Shown here: piece by piece, positions 50,041-59,580 of the stretch | Layout: every line of letters starts with the position of its first letter | Numbering within the stretch: position 1 is the stretch's first letter | Assembly (NCBI GenBank): GCA_934229395.1 | Contig: CAKQDL010000002.1 | Span: 1 to 64,000, forward strand | Direction of reading: 5' to 3' | DNA length: 64,000 nucleotides | From: an uncultured Peptococcaceae bacterium | Lineage (GTDB): Bacteria; Bacillota; Peptococcia; Peptococcales; Peptococcaceae | Position numbers and translations under genes: made by a program | The notes under the pieces: generated by a model | What the model saw: only the letters and a program-made list of their open reading frames with translations | What the model was told of the DNA's origin: nothing | Database searches by the model: none

Positions 50041-51489
50041 GTGAAATCTAGTATTGGCACAAAGCTGACCCTTAGTTATGTGCTGTTTAGCTTCTTCGCA
50101 GTTGTTGTGCTAGAAACGCTCTTTGGCATGGCGGTGTATCAGTACTACCTCACTGGTATGGAGCAAACCCTCTCCAATAATGCCCAGGCGGCTGTAAGTA
50201 TGATTAATAAATATGCGCCGGCGGGCAATATTGAAGATAAGAAAAAGTTTATCTTTGACAATATGGATAGCCAAGAAGATGCCTTGGTCGAGGTGTATGA
50301 TTTAACCGGTAAAATGCTTATCAATAACCGAGGCGATTCTGACAGCGCTGTGGAGTTAACAGAGGATTACAAGCAAGCGCTAGAAGGAGAAGAAAACGGC
50401 TGGTGTGGAAAAATAGGCACCCATGAGAGAATCATGTCTGTTTCGGTGCCTATTTATGACGGCGAAAAAATAGTTGGTGTGTTGCGTTATATTTCTAGCA
50501 TGACAGAGGCATATTCCACCATGCAATCCACGATTTTTGGCATCGTTGTTTTGGGCTGCGGCATTCTCCTCATAGCCCTCGTTATTGGTAAATGGATGAG
50601 CCGACGCATTCTTACGCCTATTCGTAACCTCACAAAGGTGACGAGAGAAATTGCCGGTGGCAATCTTGATGTGAAGGCAACGGTCTACAACAAAGACGAA
50701 ATAGGCCGCCTTTCTGAAGCTGTAAACCAAATGACAGACGAAATAGCACTGTCCTACAAGGCGAAAAATGACTTTATTTCAAGCATTTCGCATGAATTGC
50801 GCACGCCTCTTACATCCATTAATGGATGGGCAGAAACCATCAGTGATGCCACCGATGACGAAGAAACCGTAAAAATGGGGCTAGACATCATTTCCAGAGA
50901 AACCAAGCGCATGATTGGCCTTGTCAACGATCTGCTCGATTTTTCCAAGCTCCAATCACACCGTATGGAATTGGACCTTGCGCCGATGTGGCTCAATGGT
51001 TTCTTAGAAGGTGCCTATCACCAATTTTTGCCGCGTGCTACCCAAAATGAGGTGTCCCTGCGGTTACATTTGGACAGTGTTGATGTGAAGCTCATGGCAG
51101 ATGAATTCCGCTTGAGCCAGGTTGTCGGCAACATCATGGACAACGCCTTTAAATTTGTAACAGGGCGTGCAGCGCCAGAAATCATCATCCAGACCCATAT
51201 GCTCGATGACCAAGTTGTGATTACCATTGAAGACAACGGCCCTGGTATGTCGAGTGGGGATTTGATGCGTGTAAAAGAAAAATTTTACAAAGGCTCGAGC
51301 AAACAAAGCGGCACTGGCTTGGGGCTTTCCATTGTTAACGAAATTGTCGCCTTACATAAAGGCACTTTTTATATCGACAGCATTCGTGGCGTTGGCACAA
51401 AGGTAAGTGTCGTGCTTCCGTTTGAAGAAACCGAAGTAGACGATGAAAATTTAGACATGGAAGATGAAACAGTTTTTATAGATGAATAA
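50041..51489 (+). CDS. Membrane sensor histidine kinase
   Basis: A 482-residue kinase for the adjacent regulator. Transmembrane helix 1 spans about 10-32, an extracytoplasmic sensor domain about 33-162, helix 2 about 163-186, then HAMP (187-240) and HisKA with phospho-acceptor His251 in SSISHELRTPLTS. The ATPase domain shows N-box IMDNAFKFV, DNGPGM and GTGLGLSIV. The C-terminal tail is very acidic. GTG start. The gene order lipoprotein-regulator-kinase suggests the lipoprotein is an accessory to, or target of, the system. Confidence 0.93.
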   Translation: MKSSIGTKLTLSYVLFSFFAVVVLETLFGMAVYQYYLTGMEQTLSNNAQAAVSMINKYAPAGNIEDKKKFIFDNMDSQEDALVEVYDLTGKMLINNRGDSDSAVELTEDYKQALEGEENGWCGKIGTHERIMSVSVPIYDGEKIVGVLRYISSMTEAYSTMQSTIFGIVVLGCGILLIALVIGKWMSRRILTPIRNLTKVTREIAGGNLDVKATVYNKDEIGRLSEAVNQMTDEIALSYKAKNDFISSISHELRTPLTSINGWAETISDATDDEETVKMGLDIISRETKRMIGLVNDLLDFSKLQSHRMELDLAPMWLNGFLEGAYHQFLPRATQNEVSLRLHLDSVDVKLMADEFRLSQVVGNIMDNAFKFVTGRAAPEIIIQTHMLDDQVVITIEDNGPGMSSGDLMRVKEKFYKGSSKQSGTGLGLSIVNEIVALHKGTFYIDSIRGVGTKVSVVLPFEETEVDDENLDMEDETVFIDE

Positions 51490-51494
51490 AACAG

Positions 51495-51529
51495 AGTCTG
51501 CTGACACGGTATGTCAGCGGACTTTTTTT
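51495..51529 (+). terminator. Terminator after the histidine kinase gene
   Basis: AGTCTGCTGACA (51495-51506) with TGTCAGCGGACT (51512-51523), then a run of T. Confidence 0.9.
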
Positions 51530-51645
51530 ATGCGAAAGTGTAGCTGAATTTTGCGAAAATTCGATGATTAATAAATGTAGAAGAAATTGTAATATAACAG
51601 CGAAAAAAATTTTTGTCTGTTATGTAACATTAATGCAAAAAAGGG

Positions 51646-51673
51646 TTGATTTCTTTAGAAATATGACTATACT
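51646..51673 (+). promoter_or_regulatory. Promoter of the ilv operon
   Basis: -35 TTGATT (51646-51651), 16-base spacer, -10 TATACT (51668-51673). The leader to the start at 51733 is short (about 50 bases) with a small GCTC/GAGC hairpin and no attenuator. Confidence 0.6.
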
Positions 51674-51732
51674 AATATTTAACAGCTCGACAGAGCATGA
51701 AACACAATAAAGAAAAGAAGGTGTGAATAGGC

Positions 51733-53418
51733 GTGATTGGAGCAGATATCTTATTAAGTTGCCTTGAAAAGCAAGGTGTTGATTTGGTCTTTGGTTTGCC
51801 GGGGGGTGCAGTCATTCCGCTGTATGATCGTCTCAGACATTTCTCAGTACAACATATTCTCATGCGTCATGAGCAAGGCGCAGTTCACGCAGCAGATGGT
51901 TACGCACGTGCAACTGGCAAGGTTGGTGTATGTTTTGCCACAAGTGGCCCAGGTGCTGCAAATATGATGACTGGTTTAGGTACAGCGAGTATGGACTCGA
52001 TTCCGCTTGTTATGATTAGCGGACAGGTTAATCGCTCCTTGTTAGGGAAGGACAGTTTCCAAGAAGCGTTCGTTACTGGCATGAGCGATTCTGTAACAAA
52101 GGCCAATGTGATGGTTCGTGATGCATCAGAAATTCCTCAGGTAATTGCAGATGCCTTCTTCTTAGCAGCCAATGGCCGTCCGGGACCAGTCTTGGTTGAT
52201 ATTCCTAAGGATGTATTTACACAGGATGTAAAAAATCCGCAGTTGGATGTAGAACCAAACGAACGTTATCAAAGAAAACTCAAAAGCGGCGTGATTACCA
52301 AAGAACAAATTCGCAAGGTCAGCGCCATGCTTTCGGAAGCAAAGAAGCCACTCATCATTATTGGTGGTGGCGTCAACAATACCGACACCGTAAGAAAAAA
52401 TCTTCTTACTGTAGCCGAAACCTTGGATGTACCAGTGAGCCAAACCCTTATGGCCAACGGCGTTGTGCCAGATGAGTATGAAGGCTTTGTGGGCATGGTG
52501 GGGATGCACGGTACCACCGATGGCAACTATGCCATTCAAAATTGCGATGTGCTCTTGGCTGTGGGGATGCGTTTTGATGACCGCGTAACCAGCGATACCA
52601 AACGTTTCTCTGTAAAATCCAAGAAAATTCATGTTGATATTGATGCCTCCGAAATTGGCAAAAACGTTCAAGTAGACGTGCCAATTGTAGGCGATGCAGA
52701 AGAGTTCTTCGAGCTCTTGGCGCGCGAAGTGGATGACCGCAAAACAGAGCACAGAGCATGGCGTCAAGAAATTAAGGACCACTACAGACCGCTTCGTCAT
52801 GGTGATGCAAACACCCTTCCTCCAATGGAGCTTTGCGGCATCATCAACGACCAAATTGATGAAAATACCGTCGTTGTAACAGACGTTGGTCAGCACCAAA
52901 TGTGGGCAGCACTCTTCCTTCATCCAAAAGGACCACGTCGCTTCCTCACCTCTGGTGGCTTAGGGACCATGGGTTATGGTCTTCCAGCTGCGATTGGTGC
53001 ACAATTTGGCAAAAAAGACGACAAGGTCTTCCTTATTACAGGTGATGGTAGTTTCCAAATGAACCTACAGGAGCTTTGCATTATCAAGGAAAGACGCGTG
53101 CCAGTGAAAATTGTTCTTATGAACAATGGTTATCTTGGCATGGTACGTCAGTGGCAAGAAATGTTTAACGACGCCAACTACGCAGCAACTACCTTGGATG
53201 TTGGTCCGGATTGGGAAAAACTCGCGTCTGCTTATGACATTCCTTACTATAATATTGCAAACCTTGATCAGGCCAAGGAAGAACTACCAGGCCTTTTGAA
53301 TGGTGAAGGTCCAGTATTTATCGAATGCATGATAAACAAGTTTTCCAATGTATATCCAATGATACCAGCAGGCAGCTCTTTAGATGACATAGTGGGGGAA
53401 TTTGAAGATGAAGCATAA
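51733..53418 (+). CDS. ilvB: Acetolactate synthase, large subunit (copy 1)
   Basis: ThDP- and FAD-dependent enzyme joining two pyruvates, or pyruvate and 2-oxobutyrate, in valine/leucine and isoleucine synthesis. The 561-residue protein has the catalytic Glu in MRHEQGAVHAADGYARA near residue 48, LVDIPKDV, RFDDRVT and the ThDP-Mg motif GDGSFQMNLQEL. GTG start with AAGAAGG. It overlaps the small-subunit gene ilvN by 11 bases, indicating a coupled two-subunit enzyme. Second catalytic copy is 1.6 kb downstream. Confidence 0.95.
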   Translation: MIGADILLSCLEKQGVDLVFGLPGGAVIPLYDRLRHFSVQHILMRHEQGAVHAADGYARATGKVGVCFATSGPGAANMMTGLGTASMDSIPLVMISGQVNRSLLGKDSFQEAFVTGMSDSVTKANVMVRDASEIPQVIADAFFLAANGRPGPVLVDIPKDVFTQDVKNPQLDVEPNERYQRKLKSGVITKEQIRKVSAMLSEAKKPLIIIGGGVNNTDTVRKNLLTVAETLDVPVSQTLMANGVVPDEYEGFVGMVGMHGTTDGNYAIQNCDVLLAVGMRFDDRVTSDTKRFSVKSKKIHVDIDASEIGKNVQVDVPIVGDAEEFFELLAREVDDRKTEHRAWRQEIKDHYRPLRHGDANTLPPMELCGIINDQIDENTVVVTDVGQHQMWAALFLHPKGPRRFLTSGGLGTMGYGLPAAIGAQFGKKDDKVFLITGDGSFQMNLQELCIIKERRVPVKIVLMNNGYLGMVRQWQEMFNDANYAATTLDVGPDWEKLASAYDIPYYNIANLDQAKEELPGLLNGEGPVFIECMINKFSNVYPMIPAGSSLDDIVGEFEDEA

Positions 53419-53893
53419 ATTAGCCGTAACTGTAGAAAATAACCCTGGTGTATTGTCGAGAATTTCTGGTCTGTTCTCTCGCCGTGGCTACAACATTGAT
53501 TCTCTGGTTGTAAGCGACACAGAGGATCCAACCGTTTCACGTATGACCATTGTTGTACGTGGCGATGAAGTGATTATTGAACAGGTAACCAAACAGCTCC
53601 ATAAGCTGATTGATGTTATTAAAGTCAACGACATCACCAATGAAGATATTGTAGAACGACAGCTTCTTATGATTCGCGTGTCCTGCGACCGCGATACCAG
53701 AGGAGAAATTAAGACCTTGATGGATATTTTCCATGCGAGAATCATCGACGTAGGTCGTCGCTCCATGATTATTGAAGCAACTGGCGATGATGGCAAAATT
53801 GAAGCCATCCTTAAAACCTTGAGACCATTCGGTATTCAAGAAATTGTAAAAACTGGGGCAAGCGCAATGGTTCGTAGCCCAAAAGAAAAGTGA
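53408..53893 (+). CDS. ilvN: Acetolactate synthase, small regulatory subunit
   Basis: A 161-residue regulatory subunit (IlvH type). The N-terminal ACT domain VENNPGVLSRISGLFSRRGYN binds the feedback inhibitor (usually valine), and the C-terminal domain completes the IlvH fold. It activates the large subunit and confers feedback inhibition. The ATG at 53408 has GGGGGA upstream; the in-frame TTG at 53402 is less likely. Only one small-subunit gene is present although two large subunits are encoded. Confidence 0.95.
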   Translation: MKHKLAVTVENNPGVLSRISGLFSRRGYNIDSLVVSDTEDPTVSRMTIVVRGDEVIIEQVTKQLHKLIDVIKVNDITNEDIVERQLLMIRVSCDRDTRGEIKTLMDIFHARIIDVGRRSMIIEATGDDGKIEAILKTLRPFGIQEIVKTGASAMVRSPKEK

Positions 53894-53931
53894 TAATCGA
53901 CCGATTTTTTTCGGTGGACTATATATTGTAA

Positions 53932-54963
<1,032 letters not shown>

Positions 54964-55018
54964 TCTTAAACAATAATACCCGTTGCCCTGTGAATAAAAA
55001 GTAAGGATGGTGTAGCTG

Positions 55019-56668
55019 TTGAACGGCGCAGAAATTTTGGTTCAAGCACTGCTTGATGAAGGCGTAACAGATGTTTTCGGATATCCTGGTGGTGCCTTGC
55101 TAGAAATATTTGACGCTCTAGAAAAGAGCCCTATTAATAATGTCCTTGCTCGACAGGAACAGGGCGCGGTACATGAAGCGAGTGGCTACGCCCGCGCGAA
55201 GGATACCGTGGGCGTATGCATTGCAACAAGTGGCCCAGGGGCCACCAATATGGTTACTGGTATTGCCACAGCCTATATGGACTCTATTCCTCTTGTTGCT
55301 ATTACAGGCAACGTGCCAAAGAAACTCATTGGTACCGATGCCTTCCAAGAAATTGATATCACAGGCATTTCAACGCCTATCACAAAGTACAATATTTTGG
55401 TACAAAACGCAGAGGATCTCCCTAAAATCATCGCTGAAGCCTTCTACATTGCAAAATCTGGACGTCCGGGACCGGTTTTAATCGATATTCCTCGTGATGT
55501 TTCCCAACAAAAGGTAGAAAGCTATGAACGATGGGATAAGGTAGATATCCGAAGCTATAAGCCAACTGTGTATGGCCATGCTGGCATGATTAAACGCGCT
55601 GTTAAGGCAATTGCTGAGGCTGAGCGTATGGTTATTATTGCTGGTGGTGGTGTCAATACAGCTGGTGCCACCAAAGAAGTGCTTGACCTTGCCGAAAGCA
55701 AGAATTGTCCAATCGTTTGTACCATGATGGGATTGGGTAGTGTGCCAGCAAGCAGCCCTTATGTGGTGGGGATGCTTGGCACCTATGGCAACCAAGAAGC
55801 AAATACCTTGGTGCGTCAAGCCGATGTCATTTTGGCCATTGGGACCCGTTTTGATGACCGTATCATCAACGCGCCAAATCTTTTTGCGCCAAACAGCTTT
55901 ATCATTCATGTGGACGTGGATCCTGCTGAAATTGGTAAAAATATCACACCGGATATTCCGGTTGTAGGTGATGCCAAGCAGGTTATGCTGCAATTGGCAG
56001 ATGCCATTCAACGCAAGGATTCCGAAATGGTAATCTGTAACTATTTGACGAAGGCAAAGGCTAGCCCTGAGCCTGACCGCATTGTGCCAAAAGTGTTGCG
56101 CGCCATTAGCGCAAAGGTTGATCCAGCGCATAGCTTCTTTACCACCGATGTTGGTCAGCACCAGGTTTGGGCGGCCAATTATCTCAAGTGTGAAACGCCG
56201 CACCAGTTTATTTCTTCCTGTGGTCTAGGGACCATGGGGTATGGCATCCCAGCAGCGGCAGGTGCTCAAAAAGCACGCCCAGATGCTACTGTTATTGCTG
56301 TTACTGGTGATGGTAGCTTCCAGATGGGTATGTATGAGCTAGGGACGATTATGGAGCAGAATTTACCTGTAAAGGTGCTGCTCTTTAATAACAGAACCCT
56401 TGGTATGGTTCGTCAGCTTCAATATCACTACGTTGGCAAGCGTTATTCCAACGTTCTCTTTACAGCTGATATTGACTTCTCGAAAATTTTTGAGGCGTAT
56501 GGGTTTAATACTTATCGCATCAATTCAGAGGAAGAAATCGAGGAGGCTCTTAACGCAGCGTTGGCAGATCCAAAATGCGTGCTTATTGAATGCACTGTAC
56601 CAATGGAAGACAATTGCTCGCCTATTACTCTTGCGGGTGCGGACATTGATGACATGGTTGAATGTTAA
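55019..56668 (+). CDS. ilvB: Acetolactate synthase large subunit (copy 2)
   Basis: A 549-residue paralogue of the copy at 51733 with the same catalytic features: Glu in ARQEQGAVHEASGYARA, LIDIPRDV, RFDDRI and ThDP motif GDGSFQMGMYEL. It lacks its own small subunit and starts at TTG with AAGGATGG upstream. It may share IlvN with copy 1, or may be a small-subunit-independent catabolic-type enzyme. The FAD-region residues look biosynthetic, and it lies within the ilv operon. A terminator follows. Confidence 0.93.
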   Translation: MNGAEILVQALLDEGVTDVFGYPGGALLEIFDALEKSPINNVLARQEQGAVHEASGYARAKDTVGVCIATSGPGATNMVTGIATAYMDSIPLVAITGNVPKKLIGTDAFQEIDITGISTPITKYNILVQNAEDLPKIIAEAFYIAKSGRPGPVLIDIPRDVSQQKVESYERWDKVDIRSYKPTVYGHAGMIKRAVKAIAEAERMVIIAGGGVNTAGATKEVLDLAESKNCPIVCTMMGLGSVPASSPYVVGMLGTYGNQEANTLVRQADVILAIGTRFDDRIINAPNLFAPNSFIIHVDVDPAEIGKNITPDIPVVGDAKQVMLQLADAIQRKDSEMVICNYLTKAKASPEPDRIVPKVLRAISAKVDPAHSFFTTDVGQHQVWAANYLKCETPHQFISSCGLGTMGYGIPAAAGAQKARPDATVIAVTGDGSFQMGMYELGTIMEQNLPVKVLLFNNRTLGMVRQLQYHYVGKRYSNVLFTADIDFSKIFEAYGFNTYRINSEEEIEEALNAALADPKCVLIECTVPMEDNCSPITLAGADIDDMVEC

Positions 56669-56680
56669 AGGATATGTAAA

Positions 56681-56714
56681 GAAACTGCAGCTGGCAACGG
56701 CTGCAGTTTCTTTG
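56681..56714 (+). terminator. Terminator of the ilv operon
   Basis: GAAACTGCAG (56681-56690) with CTGCAGTTTC (56701-56710), then TTTG. Confidence 0.75.
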
Positions 56715-56764
56715 TGTTTAAGAAAATAAATTAAAATAAAGCGTTGTAATCTCTCTTTGTCCTC

Positions 56765-56792
56765 TTGACAAGGATGAATTTTTTTCTATAAT
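56765..56792 (+). promoter_or_regulatory. Promoter of the hom-thrB-lysC operon
   Basis: Consensus -35 TTGACA (56765-56770), 16-base spacer, consensus -10 TATAAT (56787-56792). Confidence 0.8.
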
Positions 56793-56803
56793 ATCCTTAT
56801 ATA

Positions 56804-56819
56804 GCGGATGTTCATCCGC
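56804..56819 (+). repeat. Palindrome in the hom operon leader
   Basis: GCGGATG-TT-CATCCGC, a perfect seven-base inverted repeat about 12 bases past the -10, in the early transcribed region. Its position suits a repressor site or an mRNA 5' hairpin; no regulator is known. Confidence 0.5.
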
Positions 56820-56845
56820 CGTAAATAGACGAGGAGAGAGGCAAG

Positions 56846-57298
56846 ATGAAAGAAAACATCAATTATAAACGTTATATCGTTGACGAGCGCATTTTGCCAG
56901 AAGCGATTTTAAAGACAGCTCAAACAAAAGAATTGTTAGCAAAATTTCCTGGGCTGACCATTAACGAAGCGGTAAAGCAGGTTGGCTTGAGCCGAAGTGC
57001 CTTCTATAAATACAGAGATGGCATTTATCCATTTTATGAGGCAACGAAGGAAAAGCTTATAACGATTCAAATCAATATGGAACACGAAGTTGGCATTCTT
57101 TCTAGCTGCTTGAATACCATTGCAGGCTCTGGTGCCAACATTTTGACCATCAACCAAGGTATTCCTACAGAAGGCATTGCACGAGCAACGATATCCTTCG
57201 AGTTGCATCAAGAGCAACGCTATAACTTGGAAATGATGCTCGATGCCTTATATGATATTCCTGGCGTGCTCAAGGTTGAGCCGATTGGACAAAATTAA
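56846..57298 (+). CDS. PheB-like ACT-domain protein (UPF0735)
   Basis: A 150-residue protein. The N-terminal part contains a helix-turn-helix-like segment TINEAVKQVGLSRSAFYKYR (about 38-57), and the C-terminal part is an ACT domain HEVGILSSCLNTIAGSGANI. In Bacilli the homologue sits next to pheA and was once called PheB, but it is not chorismate mutase. Here it leads the threonine/aspartate-family operon (hom, thrB, lysC), suggesting an amino-acid-responsive regulator. DNA binding is inferred. GGAGAGAGG upstream. Confidence 0.85.
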   Translation: MKENINYKRYIVDERILPEAILKTAQTKELLAKFPGLTINEAVKQVGLSRSAFYKYRDGIYPFYEATKEKLITIQINMEHEVGILSSCLNTIAGSGANILTINQGIPTEGIARATISFELHQEQRYNLEMMLDALYDIPGVLKVEPIGQN

Positions 57299-57319
57299 AT
57301 TAGGAAGTGGAGGCGACGT

Positions 57320-58627
57320 ATGGAAAACAAAACGATTCAAGTTGCACTTTTGGGCATGGGGACCGTTGGTTCCGGTGTTTATGAAGTCATTGAAAAATTA
57401 CAAAAGAACAATTTTAAAAACAAGGTTGGTGCCGATGTGCAAGTGAAGCGCATCTTGGTGCGAAACCCTAAGAAATATGAAAATATGGTGGAAGCCCACA
57501 CTATTTTGACCACCGATTGGCAAGACATTGTAAACGATGATGATATTGCCATTGTTATTGAGGTGATGGGCGGCATTGAACCAGCACGCACCTATTTAAC
57601 AGAAGCCTTAAAGGCTGGCAAAAACATCGTCAGTGCCAACAAGGACCTTATTGCTGTTCATGGCAGAGAGCTTGAAGCCTTGGCTGCTGAAATGAAAAAG
57701 GATTTTCGTTATGAAGCCTCTGCGTTGGGCGCTATTCCAATTGTGCAGCCTCTTAAGGAAAACCTTGCAGCCAACCATTTTGGCGAAATCGTTGGTATCA
57801 TGAACGGTACCACCAACTATATTTTGTCGAATATGTGCGACAAGGGCCTGAGCTTTGAAGAAGCCTTGGCTGAAGCAACTGAACTCGGCTATGCAGAAGC
57901 AGATCCTACTGCAGACATTGAAGGATTGGATGCAGGGCGTAAGGTTGCTATTTTGGCCAACATTGCCTTCCACACACCAGTTGTCTTTGATGATGTGCAC
58001 GTAGAAGGCATTACAAAAATCTCTAAGCTTGATATGGCCTTTGCGGAATCCATCGGCTGCGTGATTAAGCTTTTGGGGATTGTTACAAAGCTCGAGGACG
58101 GCTTGGTGCTCAGTGTGCATCCGGCTATTATTGCCAAGAGCCATCCTCTTGCAAGTGTCAGCGGCTCCTTCAACGCTGTGTTTGTAACGGGTGATGCTGT
58201 TGACGAAGCCATGTTCTATGGTCGTGGTGCAGGGAAGCTGCCTACAGCAAGCGCTGTTGTGGGTGACGTGATTGACGTATGCCGCGATATCAACTATGGT
58301 TGCGAAGGTCGCATTGGTGATTACACCTACGAAAACATTCCTATTAAACCAATGAACGAAACAAAGAGCCGCTTCTATGTGCGTCTTATGATTGAAGACA
58401 AGCCAGGCGTTTTGGCTGAAATTGGCGCTTGCTTTGGTAAACACGATGTATCTATTGCACAGGTTCAGCAAAAGGGCGCCGGTGATCATGAAAAAGCAGA
58501 ATTCATTGTGATTACCCACGAAGTGCAGGAAGCCAAATTTGACCTAGCCATTGAAGAAGCAAAGAACACCCCTTGCGTGCATCAAATTGAAAATGTCATT
58601 CGTATTTATGGAGGTTTGCCACAATGA
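57320..58627 (+). CDS. hom: Homoserine dehydrogenase
   Basis: Reduces aspartate semialdehyde to homoserine, the branch to threonine and methionine. The 435-residue protein has N-terminal Rossmann motif LLGMGTVGSGVYEV, the catalytic region GIMNGTTNYILSNM, and DPTADIEGLDAGRK. A C-terminal ACT domain (about 350-430, DKPGVLAEIGACFG) indicates feedback control, typically by threonine. Aspartate semialdehyde dehydrogenase (asd) is not in the window. It overlaps thrB by four bases (ATGA). Confidence 0.96.
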   Translation: MENKTIQVALLGMGTVGSGVYEVIEKLQKNNFKNKVGADVQVKRILVRNPKKYENMVEAHTILTTDWQDIVNDDDIAIVIEVMGGIEPARTYLTEALKAGKNIVSANKDLIAVHGRELEALAAEMKKDFRYEASALGAIPIVQPLKENLAANHFGEIVGIMNGTTNYILSNMCDKGLSFEEALAEATELGYAEADPTADIEGLDAGRKVAILANIAFHTPVVFDDVHVEGITKISKLDMAFAESIGCVIKLLGIVTKLEDGLVLSVHPAIIAKSHPLASVSGSFNAVFVTGDAVDEAMFYGRGAGKLPTASAVVGDVIDVCRDINYGCEGRIGDYTYENIPIKPMNETKSRFYVRLMIEDKPGVLAEIGACFGKHDVSIAQVQQKGAGDHEKAEFIVITHEVQEAKFDLAIEEAKNTPCVHQIENVIRIYGGLPQ

Positions 58628-59580
58628 ATATGAGAGATTGGTTTGGCGAGGCGCCGCAGATTGTTATCAAAACACCTGCCACATCGGCCAATATGGGCCC
58701 AGGCTTTGACTGCTTGGGGATGGCTGTTGATTTATATAATGAGCTTTGGATTAAGGTTTTAACAGATGATGAAGAACCTACAATTACCATTGAAGGCTAC
58801 GGAGAAGGTAGTGCCGAGGCTTTGGACAACCTCATTTACCAAACCTATCTTGATGCCTTTAGAAAAACTGGCAACAAAGCGCCAAAGCTAAAGATGCATT
58901 GCATCAACCGTGTGCCCTTTGCACGCGGCCTGGGCTCTAGCTCTGCTGCAGCGGTGAGCGGTCTTGTGGCTGCTCAGGTGGTGAGCGAAGGCTTTTTCTC
59001 AGAGGATGATATGATTCAAATGGCCACGGCCATCGATGGCCATCCAGACAACGTTTTGCCTGCACTTTTGGGTGGGGTCGTCATTGGCGCCACCAACCAC
59101 GAAGGCAAAATGATTGCAAAAAAAATGGCTCCTCCAGAAGGCTTATACACCTACGCACTCATCCCAGACTATCCTCTTGCTACCTCCAAGGCACGCGCGG
59201 CGATGCCGGATGGTTACAGCAGAGAAGATGTGGTGTATAATTTAGGTCACCTGGGTCTTTTGGTGGCAGCCTTGGCAACGGGTGACTTGGGGCTTTTGAA
59301 GGACGCCTTTTCTGACCGCGTCCATGAGCCATACCGCCTGCCACTTATGCCAGGCATTGAAGAGGCGAAAGCCATTGCACTAGAAAAAGGTGCTGTGGCA
59401 GCCCTTGTGAGTGGTGCGGGATCAACAATGCTTATTGTAAGCGATAAGCAAATGGATTTTAGCGACACCAAAAAAGCGCTAGAAGAAAAGGGCTATGGCT
59501 CACAATTATTAGAAGTTGCGCCAATTAAGGATGGCGCCAAGTGTTATATGAATGGAGTGGAACTAGAACTATGGCATTAA
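58624..59580 (+). CDS. thrB: Homoserine kinase
   Basis: Phosphorylates homoserine for threonine synthesis. GHMP-kinase of 318 residues: N-terminal KTPATSANMGPGFDCLGMA, phosphate loop PFARGLGSSSAAAVSG near residue 100, and C-terminal GAVAALVSGAGSTMLI. It overlaps hom upstream and lysC downstream, so the three are translationally coupled. Threonine synthase (thrC), the usual next gene, is absent here. Confidence 0.95.
   Translation: MNMRDWFGEAPQIVIKTPATSANMGPGFDCLGMAVDLYNELWIKVLTDDEEPTITIEGYGEGSAEALDNLIYQTYLDAFRKTGNKAPKLKMHCINRVPFARGLGSSSAAAVSGLVAAQVVSEGFFSEDDMIQMATAIDGHPDNVLPALLGGVVIGATNHEGKMIAKKMAPPEGLYTYALIPDYPLATSKARAAMPDGYSREDVVYNLGHLGLLVAALATGDLGLLKDAFSDRVHEPYRLPLMPGIEEAKAIALEKGAVAALVSGAGSTMLIVSDKQMDFSDTKKALEEKGYGSQLLEVAPIKDGAKCYMNGVELELWH

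Noticed and set aside
51680..51732. Branched-chain leader peptide for the ilv operon
   Set aside because: The only short frame (nine codons from an ATG near 51698) contains no run of Val, Leu or Ile codons and no terminator follows it.
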